From a virus: a DNA stretch of 64,000 nucleotides. The stretch lies in IMG/VR virus record IMGVR_UViG_3300012203_000001, positions 1 to 64,000 of that record; one strand, 5' to 3'. The position numbers and the translations under genes were made by a program. The notes under the pieces are model-generated. The model was not told the DNA's origin. It worked only from the letters and a program-made list of their open reading frames with translations, and did no database searches. This document shows positions 1-7,875 of the stretch, piece after piece (the stretch's first letter is position 1; every line of letters begins with the position of its first letter).

Positions 1-96
1 GAGAGCGAGCTCGCGCGCATGGCGTCGCTTACCAGGGAGATCGAGTCAGAAGTGATTACTGGGAACGGCCAAGGAAATTCACTAGCGCGTTACTAA
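1..96 (+). CDS. possible C-terminal end of a gene entering from the left
   Basis: Frame 1 is open from the window edge to a TAA at 94-96 and encodes 31 residues ending NSLARY. It would converge on the better supported minus-strand gene ending at 56. Frame 3 is also open past this point, so the reading is uncertain. No function can be inferred. Confidence 0.25.
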   Translation, partial: ESELARMASLTREIESEVITGNGQGNSLARY

Positions 97-256
97 CCAC
101 CGACGATCGCTTGCCGCGAGGGATCATTTGGAAGTAGCGATCGGCTTCCGGGGTTAAACACACCATGCGCCTAGCCCGCGTCTGGCCGGTTGGTTTCCGG
201 CCAGCACCTTTACGTGCACCGCCGCGAGTGTCGCTAACGGCTTTGGGCGGTTTCAT
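56..256 (-). CDS. small basic DNA-binding-type phage protein
   Basis: The 66-residue product has an AT-hook-like stretch RGGARKGAGRKPTGQ (about residues 11-25) followed by a short segment VCLTPEADRYFQMIPRGKRS. This layout is familiar from small phage and plasmid DNA-binding proteins. The start was chosen at 256 because its ATG overlaps the TGA of the upstream ORF as ATGA. It begins with the MKPPKA motif shared with the three genes upstream. Its target is unknown; a regulatory or nucleoid role is inferred from base composition of the protein only. Confidence 0.6.
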   Translation of the reverse strand: MKPPKAVSDTRGGARKGAGRKPTGQTRARRMVCLTPEADRYFQMIPRGKRSSVVSNALVNFLGRSQ

Positions 257-366
257 TTTGTCTTTCTTATTGGTCCCGCCGTATGTCGGCACCAGTTGCA
301 GAAGCATGTTTGTGACCCGCGTTTCCATGTCAGGGAGCGCGATTTAGCGGCTTTGGGAGGCTTCAT
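253..366 (-). CDS. micro-ORF in the MKPPK repeat series (37 aa)
   Basis: A 37-codon frame opens with MKPPKAAKSRS and contains a cysteine pair CFCNWC. Its ATG overlaps the upstream stop as ATGA, and its own TGA overlaps the ATG of the next gene in the same way. Precise coupling on both sides suggests translation. It may simply be a degenerate cassette. No family recognised. Confidence 0.4.
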   Translation of the reverse strand: MKPPKAAKSRSLTWKRGSQTCFCNWCRHTAGPIRKTK

Positions 367-596
367 TGGATCTTATCTCCGGTCAGACGCCCTAGTAATT
401 CCTGCAGCGTGTAGCAACGGGCTCTAAACGCTTTATCCTGGTCATCTTTAAATATCCTTCCAGAATTAAGGGCTTCGACTATAGCCCGTTCCTCTCGTTC
501 CATGGATAAAACAATAGTTTCAAGATCATCTTGGAGAAGCACACTTCGGTAATTGTATTTGTCCATCTTTTCCTTTTCAGTTCTGGGCGGCTTCAT
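363..596 (-). CDS. small hypothetical protein in the MKPPK repeat series
   Basis: The 77-residue, charged, mainly helical protein has no recognised family. The ATG at 596 overlaps the preceding TGA (ATGA). A second in-frame ATG at 566 is preceded by a strong ribosome-binding sequence, GAAAAGGAAAA, that is itself part of the repeated leader, so the functional start may be the downstream one (67 aa). The leader is almost identical to that of the gene ending at 593. Confidence 0.55.
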   Translation of the reverse strand: MKPPRTEKEKMDKYNYRSVLLQDDLETIVLSMEREERAIVEALNSGRIFKDDQDKAFRARCYTLQELLGRLTGDKIQ

Positions 597-832
597 TTAA
601 CCCCCGCGTGGCCCTTCCATGTCGACCTAAAGGTTTTTGCCATTTTTCCTGCAAAAAGCCTTGCTGCATGATAGGTGGCGAAGACTTTTGGGAACATCGT
701 TCCATCTACATGTACGTAATATCTTTTTGGATTATCCCCTAATACATTTTCCCCGCGGATCATTACTAATTTTTTGTTCAAGTGAAGAATTATTTCTTTC
801 ATATTTTCCTTTTCAGCTTTGGGCGGTTTCAT
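593..832 (-). CDS. small hypothetical protein in the MKPPK repeat series
   Basis: The product is 79 residues from the MKPPKA start, or 69 from the internal ATG at 802, which sits behind GAAAAGGAAAA. The later part reads as a small beta-rich domain with conserved-looking aromatic residues (YYVHVDGTMFPKVFATYHAARLF in part). No family recognised. It is coupled to both neighbours through the repeated leader. Confidence 0.55.
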   Translation of the reverse strand: MKPPKAEKENMKEIILHLNKKLVMIRGENVLGDNPKRYYVHVDGTMFPKVFATYHAARLFAGKMAKTFRSTWKGHAGVK

Positions 833-1034
833 TTCTTTTTAGCCACGCTTCCAATTGCTCCGGATGCTCGTCAAACGGGTTCCATGAAATGGGGGATGTT
901 TGTTCGGGTTCGGGCCCTAGTTCTTCATCCTGCGGATCGGTTGTCTTCCAAGTATCGTAAGTCATTTGTGTTTTTTGTTTAGCTTTGCGCTCGCGCATGT
1001 CATCTAACCAGTTACATCGTTTATTGTAAGTCAT
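813..1034 (-). CDS. small acidic hypothetical protein
   Basis: The 73-residue protein is charged and rich in Glu, Asp and Trp. Its last codons run through the next copy of the MKPPK leader in another frame and stop at its TGA, giving a 20-base overlap with the next gene. A weak GAAGAGAG ribosome-binding sequence precedes the ATG at 1034. No function recognised. Confidence 0.45.
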   Translation of the reverse strand: MTYNKRCNWLDDMRERKAKQKTQMTYDTWKTTDPQDEELGPEPEQTSPISWNPFDEHPEQLEAWLKRNETAQS

Positions 1035-1092
1035 AAGTTTGCTCTCTTCAGTGTGCGCGTTAACGCACAGACGCCCGTAGGCGTTTCGAGCT

Positions 1093-1269
1093 TTAGCGAA
1101 GGCTGCGAGCGTAGGTCCGCGCGGCTTTCAATGTTTGGAACGACTTGCCGCCCAACTGAACAGTGTAGGCAATAAATTTGCCGTTCTGTTCGTTAAATAC
1201 GCGGAGAATCGCGGAACCGGAAACGAATTCAACAACCGAGTAAGGAGCGGGAGAAAAGAAGTTTGTCAT
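1093..1269 (-). CDS. small hypothetical protein (58 aa), first gene of the left minus-strand operon
   Basis: A 58-codon frame begins MTNFFSPAPYSVVEFVSGSA and ends KAARTYARSLR. It has a plausible small beta-beta-alpha pattern and is the first gene after the palindromic control region at 1291-1334. A phage-type accessory protein is likely, but no family is recognised. Confidence 0.45.
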   Translation of the reverse strand: MTNFFSPAPYSVVEFVSGSAILRVFNEQNGKFIAYTVQLGGKSFQTLKAARTYARSLR

Positions 1270-1290
1270 GTCTCTAAGCTACGTTACAAT

Positions 1291-1334
1291 TTGATTTAAA
1301 TCAACAACTATTTCAAATTATGTTCAAATAATTT
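1291..1334 (-). promoter_or_regulatory. palindromic control region of the left minus-strand operon
   Basis: A perfect 14-base palindrome TTGATTTAAATCAA lies at 1291-1304. A second inverted repeat, AAATTAT and ATAATTT with a 6-base spacer, lies at 1315-1334. The stretch is AT-rich and directly upstream of the gene starting at 1269, as expected for a promoter with repressor sites. The HTH protein encoded at 1559-1792 is the nearest candidate regulator (inference). Confidence 0.45.
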
Positions 1335-1442
1335 CTTGGAACGCAGCGTTTCGGTACTCTGGATGGCGTGGATGCCCAGATCCCGAGACTTCACCTTGAG
1401 GGTGAACAGGTGAATAGCCAATATTTAGCCTACCGTAACCTT

Positions 1443-1562
1443 CTAACCCTTCCTTGCAGGAAGGGCGCGCTTCTTAGCGCGGGATGGAGTATTCCGCTTC
1501 TTTTTCGGTGTTGGCGGCCAACCACTTTTGCCGATAACATCGCCATAAAGCTTTTGCATCAT
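1443..1562 (-). CDS. possible basic micro-protein (39 aa) with a terminal hairpin
   Basis: The frame opens with an ATG overlapping the stop of the HTH gene (ATGA) and encodes a very basic peptide with KKKRNTPSRAKKRALPARKG. Its 3' end contains the hairpin CCCTTCC-TTGCA-GGAAGGG (1447-1465), which could be a transcription stop. Coding status is uncertain. Confidence 0.35.
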   Translation of the reverse strand: MMQKLYGDVIGKSGWPPTPKKKRNTPSRAKKRALPARKG

Positions 1563-1792
1563 TTGATTCGGTGTTTTCGCGCGAACTTCTGCAGCGATAG
1601 CCAGTGGTAGAGCTCGGGCGTCTTGCGCCGATGTATCCAGTTTGAGACGACTTGTTCAGCGACACCAATCTCTTGCGCGATTTCTCGCGCCCTCCCCCGT
1701 TCTTCCTTGCACCAACGCAACAGTTTTTGCATAAACTGATCAACCTCGTCTTGTGGGGGCATCGGGGCGAGCGTAGAAAACTTTAGAGTCAC
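1559..1792 (-). CDS. small helix-turn-helix regulator
   Basis: The 77-residue protein contains IAQEIGVAEQVVSNWIHRRK (about residues 38-57), a good Cro/C1-type helix-turn-helix with the usual A-x-x-x-G-V spacing. The start is GTG at 1792; an ATG at 1762 is an alternative. It is divergent from the gene starting at 1893, so it may control transfer-operon and left-arm promoters. This regulatory role is inferred from position. Confidence 0.65.
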   Translation of the reverse strand: MTLKFSTLAPMPPQDEVDQFMQKLLRWCKEERGRAREIAQEIGVAEQVVSNWIHRRKTPELYHWLSLQKFARKHRIK

Positions 1793-1831
1793 GTTGCAAG
1801 TTTTCCCACAGAATAAAATAAATTCAATCTT

Positions 1832-1861
1832 TTGTGCTTGCGTAAACGTTTCTTATGGAAT
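1832..1861 (+). promoter_or_regulatory. candidate promoter for the transfer operon
   Basis: TTGTGC (1832-1837) and TGGAAT (1856-1861) are separated by 18 bases and flank the 8-base palindrome AAACGTTT (1844-1851). The stretch GTAAACGTTTC...GGAATA recurs with small changes upstream of the gene at 9623, which supports a shared promoter or operator. Confidence 0.45.
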
Positions 1862-1892
1862 AATTCTCATGTCGAATCGAATCAGGAAAACA

Positions 1893-2225
1893 ATGAAAGA
1901 ACCAGATCCAAAGAAAGCTGTTGTAAAGAAACCGTTTAAATCGCGTAACACCGCGCCAGCGTTTACATCGATCGAGAACGCCAGCGATGACGAGGTTAAC
2001 GTTGCTGTGAGCCAGGCAACCTATCGCAACGCGTTCGTGCAGGCGTTAGCCGCGCTGGAAACTGGAAAAGGGTTGAAAGTCGAGGGCGATTTCAATCGGC
2101 TGCGTGCGGCCGCATCTGGATTTTCCAAAAAGTCTGGAAAACAGTTTTTAGTGCGCAAAAGTAAAGAGAACGGGCTTGTGATTGTTGTGCGAACCGAGGA
2201 CGTGATTGTTCCGGCCGCACCGTAA
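1893..2225 (+). CDS. hypothetical protein at the head of the transfer region
   Basis: The start was set at ATG 1893 because AGGAAAA sits six bases upstream; longer in-frame starts lack a ribosome-binding site. The 110-residue protein has a basic, disordered N-terminus and a compact C-terminal part that ends in a Pro/Ala tail. No family recognised. It is the first gene after the candidate promoter and precedes VirB2 by one small gene, so a role in regulation or in transfer is plausible but unsupported. Confidence 0.55.
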   Translation: MKEPDPKKAVVKKPFKSRNTAPAFTSIENASDDEVNVAVSQATYRNAFVQALAALETGKGLKVEGDFNRLRAAASGFSKKSGKQFLVRKSKENGLVIVVRTEDVIVPAAP

Positions 2226-2236
2226 GAGGAAACGTT

Positions 2237-2422
2237 ATGGAGCCAACTATTTATCAGGTCACGAAACTTGCCCGGACACCGGAGGAACGCGACCTAATCA
2301 TCGCGATGACCTCCAAAACATCGATGCAAAAGCTGATCGCTAAATTGTCGGAGCAATACCTCGGCGATCGGTATCGCGTGCCGGCGTTTCAACACAAAAT
2401 TTTACCGGGATTTGAGAGATGA
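2237..2422 (+). CDS. small hypothetical protein preceding VirB2
   Basis: This 61-residue helical protein has a good ribosome-binding site (AGAGGAAACGTT-ATG). Its TGA overlaps the VirB2 start as ATGA, so the two are translationally coupled. No motif recognised. Confidence 0.55.
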   Translation: MEPTIYQVTKLARTPEERDLIIAMTSKTSMQKLIAKLSEQYLGDRYRVPAFQHKILPGFER

Positions 2423-2685
2423 ACTACGAATTTACCTTATTCATGGCGGCTGGGCTCGGCCAAGCGTTAGGTGCTGCGGGCGGGATTATTCAAGGCATTG
2501 GTCTGATCGCCGTGTTTGGAGGCCTTATCAGTGCTGCGGTGAGTGCGTTAAGCGAACGCCATTTGGCCGGTGTAAAGACTTCGCTTGTGATCGCTGCGAT
2601 TGGCGGGATGGCGTGGTTGATTGCTACTGCGTTCTTTACTGCTGGAGGGGCGAACGTCAACATCACGTTGGGCGGCGTCAACTAA
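2419..2685 (+). CDS. virB2: VirB2/TrbC-like conjugative pilin subunit
   Basis: The 88-residue protein has two hydrophobic helices: about residues 20-42, and 54-74 including SLVIAAIGGMAWLIATAFF. A Gly/Ala-rich turn opens it, and there is a polar loop containing SERHLAGVKT. This is the VirB2/TrbC pilin architecture. It is followed directly by a VirB3-like and, after two small genes, a VirB4-like gene, the standard T4SS order. The N-terminus is unusually short for a cleavable leader, so processing is uncertain. Confidence 0.8.
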   Translation: MNYEFTLFMAAGLGQALGAAGGIIQGIGLIAVFGGLISAAVSALSERHLAGVKTSLVIAAIGGMAWLIATAFFTAGGANVNITLGGVN

Positions 2686-3047
2686 TGTCGCTGGAGATGC
2701 ACGCCAACGACAATTCGCGCGAAGGTCGTCCAGGTATTTGGATTTTCCAAGGGCGCGCCATTGTGTTTCTTGTCATCGGCGTTGGCGTGTTCGTCGCGCT
2801 CTTTCGAATTCTCGCATCGATTGATGTCGATTGGCCGGTGAATATCGGCGTTAGCCTTTTGCCGTTGGCCGGAATTACTTTGATCATCCACTTGTTCGTG
2901 AACGGCAAGCCGCCGAGTTACGCCGGCGATCAACTTCTGTTTTTGTTATGGCGTTTCCGTACTCGGATGTATCTGGCCGGCGCTCTAGAACGGCCACCGG
3001 AGCTGTGGGTTAGAGATCGCAAACCAACGCACCCGAAAGAATTATGA
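2685..3047 (+). CDS. virB3: VirB3-like T4SS inner-membrane protein
   Basis: The start overlaps the VirB2 stop as TAATG. The 120-residue product has two adjacent membrane helices (about residues 25-47 and 52-68) and a basic cytoplasmic tail ending KPTHPKEL. Size, topology and position between pilin and ATPase fit VirB3, which works with VirB4 in pilus assembly at the inner membrane. The call rests on context more than on a sequence motif. Confidence 0.7.
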   Translation: MSLEMHANDNSREGRPGIWIFQGRAIVFLVIGVGVFVALFRILASIDVDWPVNIGVSLLPLAGITLIIHLFVNGKPPSYAGDQLLFLLWRFRTRMYLAGALERPPELWVRDRKPTHPKEL

Positions 3048-3232
3048 AATCAAAACCAATTACACAATCTAGATCGCAAATAATGGCGGCGGAGTTGCGC
3101 CACGAGGCCGCGAATCTTGAGCAGGAAATCAAGGCGTTGCTCAAAGCTGCCGAAATTTTAGATAAGGCCGGCCAGAAGGATGCGACTGAACAAGTTGAAC
3201 AAAAGACGTCAGTTTTGAAAAATGTAGCCTGA
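3044..3232 (+). CDS. small coiled-coil protein within the T4SS operon
   Basis: The 62-residue, almost fully helical protein has heptad-like spacing (AANLEQEIKALLKAAEIL). It is coupled to VirB3 by ATGA. There is no signal peptide or membrane helix, so it is presumably cytoplasmic. Function unknown; it might act as an adaptor of the inner-membrane ATPase. Confidence 0.5.
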   Translation: MKSKPITQSRSQIMAAELRHEAANLEQEIKALLKAAEILDKAGQKDATEQVEQKTSVLKNVA

Positions 3233-3233
3233 T

Positions 3234-3731
3234 GTGCCGAAGATGATAACACAGGAACGTTTAAAGGAATTGTTTAATTTAGATCCTGAAACAGGGGTTA
3301 TGTATTGGAATGTACGGCCCGGAAGCCGCGGCGGACCAAAAATAGGTGATGTTGCAGGCTGTTTAAGTAGGGGTTATTGGAGAATTAAAATAGGAACAAA
3401 ACTGTATCAGCGCAGCCACCTAGTCTTTCTGTTTTATACAGGAATAGCAGCGAAACAACTGGATCACAGAAACAGAATCAAGATAGACGATAGGCCAGAT
3501 AATCTTCGTACGGCGACAACTACGGAGAACGCCAGGAATGCCATATGGTCTAAAGCTTCGTGTCTTCCTAAAGGGGTGACTTGGCGTGATAGACTTAATC
3601 CTTTTCGGGCGGATATCCAAGTTAATGGGTGTCCGATTTATCTAGGTTCGTTCCCTGCGGCCGAATTAGCTCATGCTGCCTACTGCGCTGCTGCTGAAAG
3701 GCACTTTGGAGAATTCGCTCGTTTTGCTTAA
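3234..3731 (+). CDS. homing-type HNH endonuclease with AP2-like DNA-binding domain
   Basis: The 165-residue protein shows an HNH_3-type core (RSHLVFLFYTG, then LDHRNRIKIDDRPDNLR near residues 80-100) and a C-terminal AP2-like region (KGVTWRDRLNPFRADIQVNG...YLGSFPAAELAHAAY). This domain pair is typical of phage-borne homing endonucleases. GTG 3234 is the likely start; ATG 3243 is an alternative. It splits the VirB3-VirB4 pair, which normally adjoin, so it is most likely a free-standing mobile gene inserted into the transfer operon. Its local AT content is higher than that of its neighbours. Confidence 0.8.
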   Translation: MPKMITQERLKELFNLDPETGVMYWNVRPGSRGGPKIGDVAGCLSRGYWRIKIGTKLYQRSHLVFLFYTGIAAKQLDHRNRIKIDDRPDNLRTATTTENARNAIWSKASCLPKGVTWRDRLNPFRADIQVNGCPIYLGSFPAAELAHAAYCAAAERHFGEFARFA

Positions 3732-3740
3732 TTTACTGTC

Positions 3741-6311
3741 ATGAGTTTAATTATTCCAGACGGTTATTTTTTCCAAGACCACCTTATATGGGGCGATTTA
3801 GGAAAAGGTGGAATTTTATCAAGGGGATATGAAGTCCAGTTTCCAGATTTAAGCGCTAGCGACGATGATGTTTATACTTCTCTTGAAACTGATATCCGAC
3901 TGATGCTCGGGAGCCTTAGGGCTGATGAACAACTTCAGTTAATATACTTTACATCGAGTGATTTTAGCGAGCCACTAAACCGCTACGAATCGGAGACAGT
4001 TAAGTCACTGATTGCGATTTGCAGCGACGTTCGTGCCGAGTTAGTCCAGCGGTTCAGGCAACGGATGGCTACCGAGACGTTGATTCAAGGCGAAACGCGA
4101 CTTTGGGTTTCCAGTAAGCTTCCAGGTTTTGCGAAGGAGGATGGGAGAACGGTCCGCGGATTTGACCAGGTTTCTAAGGTTGTATCACGATCATTTGAAC
4201 AGCGCTCATTGTTCTGGAATCTTCTTCTAAGTAGTTACGGTGGCAGCGTTAAAGCGCTGGACAATATCGGGCACTACGATGAGCTTTTAAAGTTCTGGTC
4301 TCCGGGGCAATCACGTTACCCACGGTGCGGCGATTTGGATTGGTTACGTCCAGTGTCAGATCTTTGTCGCTTTAGTGACATTGCACCGCGGATGGCGCCT
4401 GAGTGCGGCTTTTATTTGGATGGCCAAGTTGTCGGCGTAATGGTCTTTAAGACGATGCCTCGATCGACGTGGATGAAGACGATGGAGGTGTTCTCATCAC
4501 TGACTATTCCAGGGCTGCGTGTGATCGTGAACATGCAACCTCTACCAATCGATAATGAGATAAGGTATGAGGAGGAACGTTTCTCGAAACTCGTCAGTAA
4601 TATAGATCCAAAGTCTCCAAATCTTCAGTCGGAAGTAGGATTAGATAAGCATAGAGATCGTATGCGCCGCCTGCTGAGCAATCAAACCGTTCCTTTTATG
4701 GCGCAAATTATTGTAATTGCGCATGATCGGACGAGGGATGGTCTCGATGGAAAAATGGAAGCGATTCGCGCGGCGATCGGGAAAAGTGGATGCGAAACGT
4801 ATCAACCTTTGGTTCCGACTTCGGTTATTGCGTTTTTTAACTGTGCAGCCATGGGCTTCGGTCCGTGGGTTAGATATCGTGATTTTTATCACAAGATAGA
4901 TGACCTCAACCTTGCAAACATGTGGTTAGCGGCTGGGTCGACGCCTCGAGCAGATCTCGAAGATGCAACTTGGATCACTGACGGACACCTCAACAACCTT
5001 ATAGGTGGCCGTTGTTTCATCGGGGCGCAGCCGCTCCACATGCTTGTCGCGGCGACAACCGGGGCTGGTAAGAGTGTGCTCTTGCAAACGTTGGTGCTAC
5101 AGACGGCGCCACAATTCAAGTTTATCGTCGTGATCGATGATGGGCTTAGCTGGATGACGACTTGTCAAAAGCTCGACCCAACGCGCCAGCCTATCATCGT
5201 GCGCTCGAACGGCGACCAAACATTCAACGTGTTCGATACTAGGCGTCAACCCCTATCGAATGAGCACTTGGCGAGCGCAACGGCGCTCGTGCATTTGCTC
5301 GTGGGCCAACACGCAGATGGCGACAAGGACAAGCTTAGGCACGCGGTGATCGCGGAGACGATTTCTGATGTTTATCGGTCGGCATTCAGGCGGTGGCGCA
5401 AGAATAATCCGCAAGCGCACTATGATCTGTGCGTTAAGTATGGTGAAGAACAGGAAGGCGAAGATCTAGTGATGGACAATTCGTTTGCGCAATGGACGCC
5501 GGATATGTTCCCTACCCTGTTTGATCTGCAGGATGAGTTGCACGCGGAGGCAACCCAAAAAGGGCCACACCAAGATTTGTGCGCGACGCTTGCCAGTCTG
5601 TTGCGGCCGTGGCTTAGGGACGGGATTTATGGTCCGATCGTTGATGGCGCGAGCAACGTTGATCTCGGTAGTACGGATATCTCGGAATCCGATCCGCTCA
5701 AAGTCGTTCACTTCGAGCTTGGTGAGATGGGTGAGAGCGAATCCGAGCTCCGCGCTGTGGTCGGCTTTTTGATCACTAATGAGGTGCGTAACCATATCCA
5801 GGGAATGCCGCGCGGATTGCGCAAACAAGTGGTGATCGAGGAAATGGTGTCCTTCCTTAAAATTCCAAACGCCGAGGAGATCATTGTCGATTACTGGCAG
5901 AAGATGCGCAAATATAATGCGCAGATGGTTGCCGTATTCCAGAACTATTTAACGCTTTTGGAAGCGAGCCCGAAAGTAGCCAAGGCGATCGTTTCGAATT
6001 CATCGGCCATGTTGCTGTTGCGTAATCATAACAGACAAGACTTGGAGGCATTAAGCGAATTTTTGGCACGTCCTTTGCCGGAAGTGATCAAAGATCACAT
6101 CACGCGGTTCCCGAAACCGAATGAGTTCACAAATCGGGACGAAGCGTATGCCGGCTTTGTGTATGTGCAGCTCGGTAACGAGGAGCCTCGATATACGGTC
6201 GGGCGCAATTACATAAGCCAACTAGTCGAGGATATTACCAGTTCTTCCGGCGATGATTTTGAGCGGAAAAAACAGGAGTTAAATAAAATAGTCAGGATGG
6301 ACGCGGCATGA
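3741..6311 (+). CDS. virB4: VirB4-like T4SS ATPase
   Basis: The 856-residue protein is the size of VirB4/TrbE ATPases, which power pilus biogenesis and transfer at the cytoplasmic side of the inner membrane. The Walker A motif ATTGAGKS places the catalytic lysine at about residue 444, and a Walker B-like segment QVVIEEMVSF follows near residue 700. The N-terminal half has no nucleotide motif, as usual for the family. A downstream block (YWQKMRKYNAQMVAVFQNY) matches the region following Walker B in VirB4 proteins. ATG 3741 follows the HNH gene by nine bases. Confidence 0.88.
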   Translation: MSLIIPDGYFFQDHLIWGDLGKGGILSRGYEVQFPDLSASDDDVYTSLETDIRLMLGSLRADEQLQLIYFTSSDFSEPLNRYESETVKSLIAICSDVRAELVQRFRQRMATETLIQGETRLWVSSKLPGFAKEDGRTVRGFDQVSKVVSRSFEQRSLFWNLLLSSYGGSVKALDNIGHYDELLKFWSPGQSRYPRCGDLDWLRPVSDLCRFSDIAPRMAPECGFYLDGQVVGVMVFKTMPRSTWMKTMEVFSSLTIPGLRVIVNMQPLPIDNEIRYEEERFSKLVSNIDPKSPNLQSEVGLDKHRDRMRRLLSNQTVPFMAQIIVIAHDRTRDGLDGKMEAIRAAIGKSGCETYQPLVPTSVIAFFNCAAMGFGPWVRYRDFYHKIDDLNLANMWLAAGSTPRADLEDATWITDGHLNNLIGGRCFIGAQPLHMLVAATTGAGKSVLLQTLVLQTAPQFKFIVVIDDGLSWMTTCQKLDPTRQPIIVRSNGDQTFNVFDTRRQPLSNEHLASATALVHLLVGQHADGDKDKLRHAVIAETISDVYRSAFRRWRKNNPQAHYDLCVKYGEEQEGEDLVMDNSFAQWTPDMFPTLFDLQDELHAEATQKGPHQDLCATLASLLRPWLRDGIYGPIVDGASNVDLGSTDISESDPLKVVHFELGEMGESESELRAVVGFLITNEVRNHIQGMPRGLRKQVVIEEMVSFLKIPNAEEIIVDYWQKMRKYNAQMVAVFQNYLTLLEASPKVAKAIVSNSSAMLLLRNHNRQDLEALSEFLARPLPEVIKDHITRFPKPNEFTNRDEAYAGFVYVQLGNEEPRYTVGRNYISQLVEDITSSSGDDFERKKQELNKIVRMDAA

Positions 6312-6323
6312 AGGACTAATTAG

Positions 6324-6680
6324 ATGAACGTTAACGATGTCAAAGTGGTAGGCAACCTTGTAACAAAGCCCGAGGTGCAGTTTACGCCTAAGGGCGTGCC
6401 GGTGACGACTGTTGCCGTAGGCGTAAATGAGACGATGCCAGGTCAAGAAAAGAAGCAAGTAACGACATTTTTGGATGTTCGTGTCTGGGGCCAGAGTGCC
6501 GAGAACCTGGCTAGGCTTGCAGCTAAAGGTCAAGAGATTTTTGTCGAGGGAGCGTTGCGCCAGGAGCAATGGCAAGACAAAGAGACTGGTAAACCGCGCT
6601 CAAAGCTTTTTTTGAATGCCAGTAGTTGGCAGTTTACGCAACGCAAACCGGCGACGCCGAATCAAGGGATGGAACGATGA
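6324..6680 (+). CDS. ssb: single-stranded DNA-binding protein (OB fold, no acidic tail)
   Basis: The 118-residue protein follows the SSB pattern: VKVVGNLVTKPEV, a variable strand, TTFLDVRVWGQSAENLARLAAKGQEIFVEGALRQEQW and LFLNASSWQF. It stops soon after the OB fold and lacks the acidic DDDIPF-type tail that recruits partners. Conjugative elements often carry an SSB that coats incoming strands. Here it lies between VirB4 and VirB5 rather than in a leading region. A second protein with an SSB-like tail is encoded at 58130-58636. Confidence 0.88.
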   Translation: MNVNDVKVVGNLVTKPEVQFTPKGVPVTTVAVGVNETMPGQEKKQVTTFLDVRVWGQSAENLARLAAKGQEIFVEGALRQEQWQDKETGKPRSKLFLNASSWQFTQRKPATPNQGMER

Positions 6681-7057
6681 AAGCGACATTGCTCATCGTT
6701 GTGGTTGCGGTTGCCGGGTGCGCAAATCATCCGTTGCCGAACAGCCAAACCGCAAGTGAACGCTTTTCAACGCTGGGCGGTGGTGAACGCCGAATTGCTC
6801 GCGAGTTCTACGATTTTGGATCTGGCGATGCCATTAAGCGGCTTTTTTGGGCACAGCGCAGGATGCAAGAACAGGTCCACGGCGACACCTCGGACGCGCA
6901 ACCGACACGATTGCAGCGGAAGTACGTGGTGTTACCGGTGCCGGAACACATTGAGCCTGATGGCACGATTAAGGAAGCAAACAACCAAGTGGTTGAGGTT
7001 GTGCAACTCTGGTCGGTTACGCGGAGTCATGGTCGAAACCTTTTTATTGTAAAATGA
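6677..7057 (+). CDS. T4SS-associated lipoprotein, possible VirB7 equivalent
   Basis: The ATG overlaps the ssb stop (ATGA). The signal sequence ends in a lipobox VAGC, so the mature protein should be lipidated at Cys 14. The remaining part of this 126-residue protein is hydrophilic. VirB7 proteins are lipoproteins that anchor the VirB9-VirB10 outer-membrane core, but they are usually shorter. The assignment rests on position and lipidation. Confidence 0.6.
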   Translation: MKATLLIVVVAVAGCANHPLPNSQTASERFSTLGGGERRIAREFYDFGSGDAIKRLFWAQRRMQEQVHGDTSDAQPTRLQRKYVVLPVPEHIEPDGTIKEANNQVVEVVQLWSVTRSHGRNLFIVK

Positions 7058-7875
7058 AAACACAAATCATAGCGGTGAGCATTTTGGCTGGGCTGGTGTT
7101 TAGCGCTCGTGCCACGATCATAACTCATGACCCGTATAGCATGGCGCAGAACGCCGTCCATGAAGTGATCAACATCGTGAAGTATGCAGGGACGCAAATC
7201 AAAACAACCGAGACGGCGCTCAACACTCTCAGGACATACGAGCAGCAAGTTGTACAACTTGCGCGGCTCGGCAACCCGGCTGCGCTACGTGCGCTTCCAG
7301 GTGTTAGCACGGTGGCTGAACTTTACGGTACTGGCCAACAACTCATGTACAATTACCAGAGTTGGCAGCAGTACCTAAACCCGCAACGATACCAGGGCGA
7401 CATGAACTACATTTTAAGTTCATACCGGCAACCGAACTGGCAAGGATATAGCACATATTCCGGCTACAATGTTGCACCAAGCCAAGGTCTTTACCAGTTT
7501 GACACAGCGCGGTACAACATCGCGCAGGCCGGGAGCGATGAGCTGAAACAACTAGAACAGCAACGGCAACGACTTGAACAACAACGGGACGTAGCGATGC
7601 AATCATTGCAATCGGCATCAACTGATGCGCAGGTCAAAAAGTATCATGGCGTTTTGGACGGGTTAAATGGCGCTCTTGCCGAGATTGGTGCCCGGGCAAA
7701 CGAGGTGGCGCACCGCGTGGCGATCAAAGCGCAGCAGATTAATGCCGGACAACAAGTTTATAGCGCTTCGCAGGCTGAGCAACGCGCGGCTGCGGCTTAT
7801 AAAGGTATTGACACCGATCTTCAAGCGTTGCCGGCCGACAATTTCAGAGAAATGCATTTATGGAGCGGTAGATAA
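7054..7875 (+). CDS. virB5: VirB5/TrbJ-like periplasmic T4SS protein
   Basis: The 273-residue protein has a signal peptide ending near ARA (about residue 20), followed by a helical domain (HEVINIVKYAGTQIKTTETALNTLRTYEQQ) resembling TrbJ/VirB5, a minor pilus component. A long Gln-rich coiled coil spans about residues 155-250. The C-terminus carries LQALPADNFRE, a motif repeated at the end of the next protein. It is coupled on both sides by short overlaps and lies directly upstream of the VirB6-like gene, as in other T4SS operons. Confidence 0.72.
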   Translation: MKTQIIAVSILAGLVFSARATIITHDPYSMAQNAVHEVINIVKYAGTQIKTTETALNTLRTYEQQVVQLARLGNPAALRALPGVSTVAELYGTGQQLMYNYQSWQQYLNPQRYQGDMNYILSSYRQPNWQGYSTYSGYNVAPSQGLYQFDTARYNIAQAGSDELKQLEQQRQRLEQQRDVAMQSLQSASTDAQVKKYHGVLDGLNGALAEIGARANEVAHRVAIKAQQINAGQQVYSASQAEQRAAAAYKGIDTDLQALPADNFREMHLWSGR

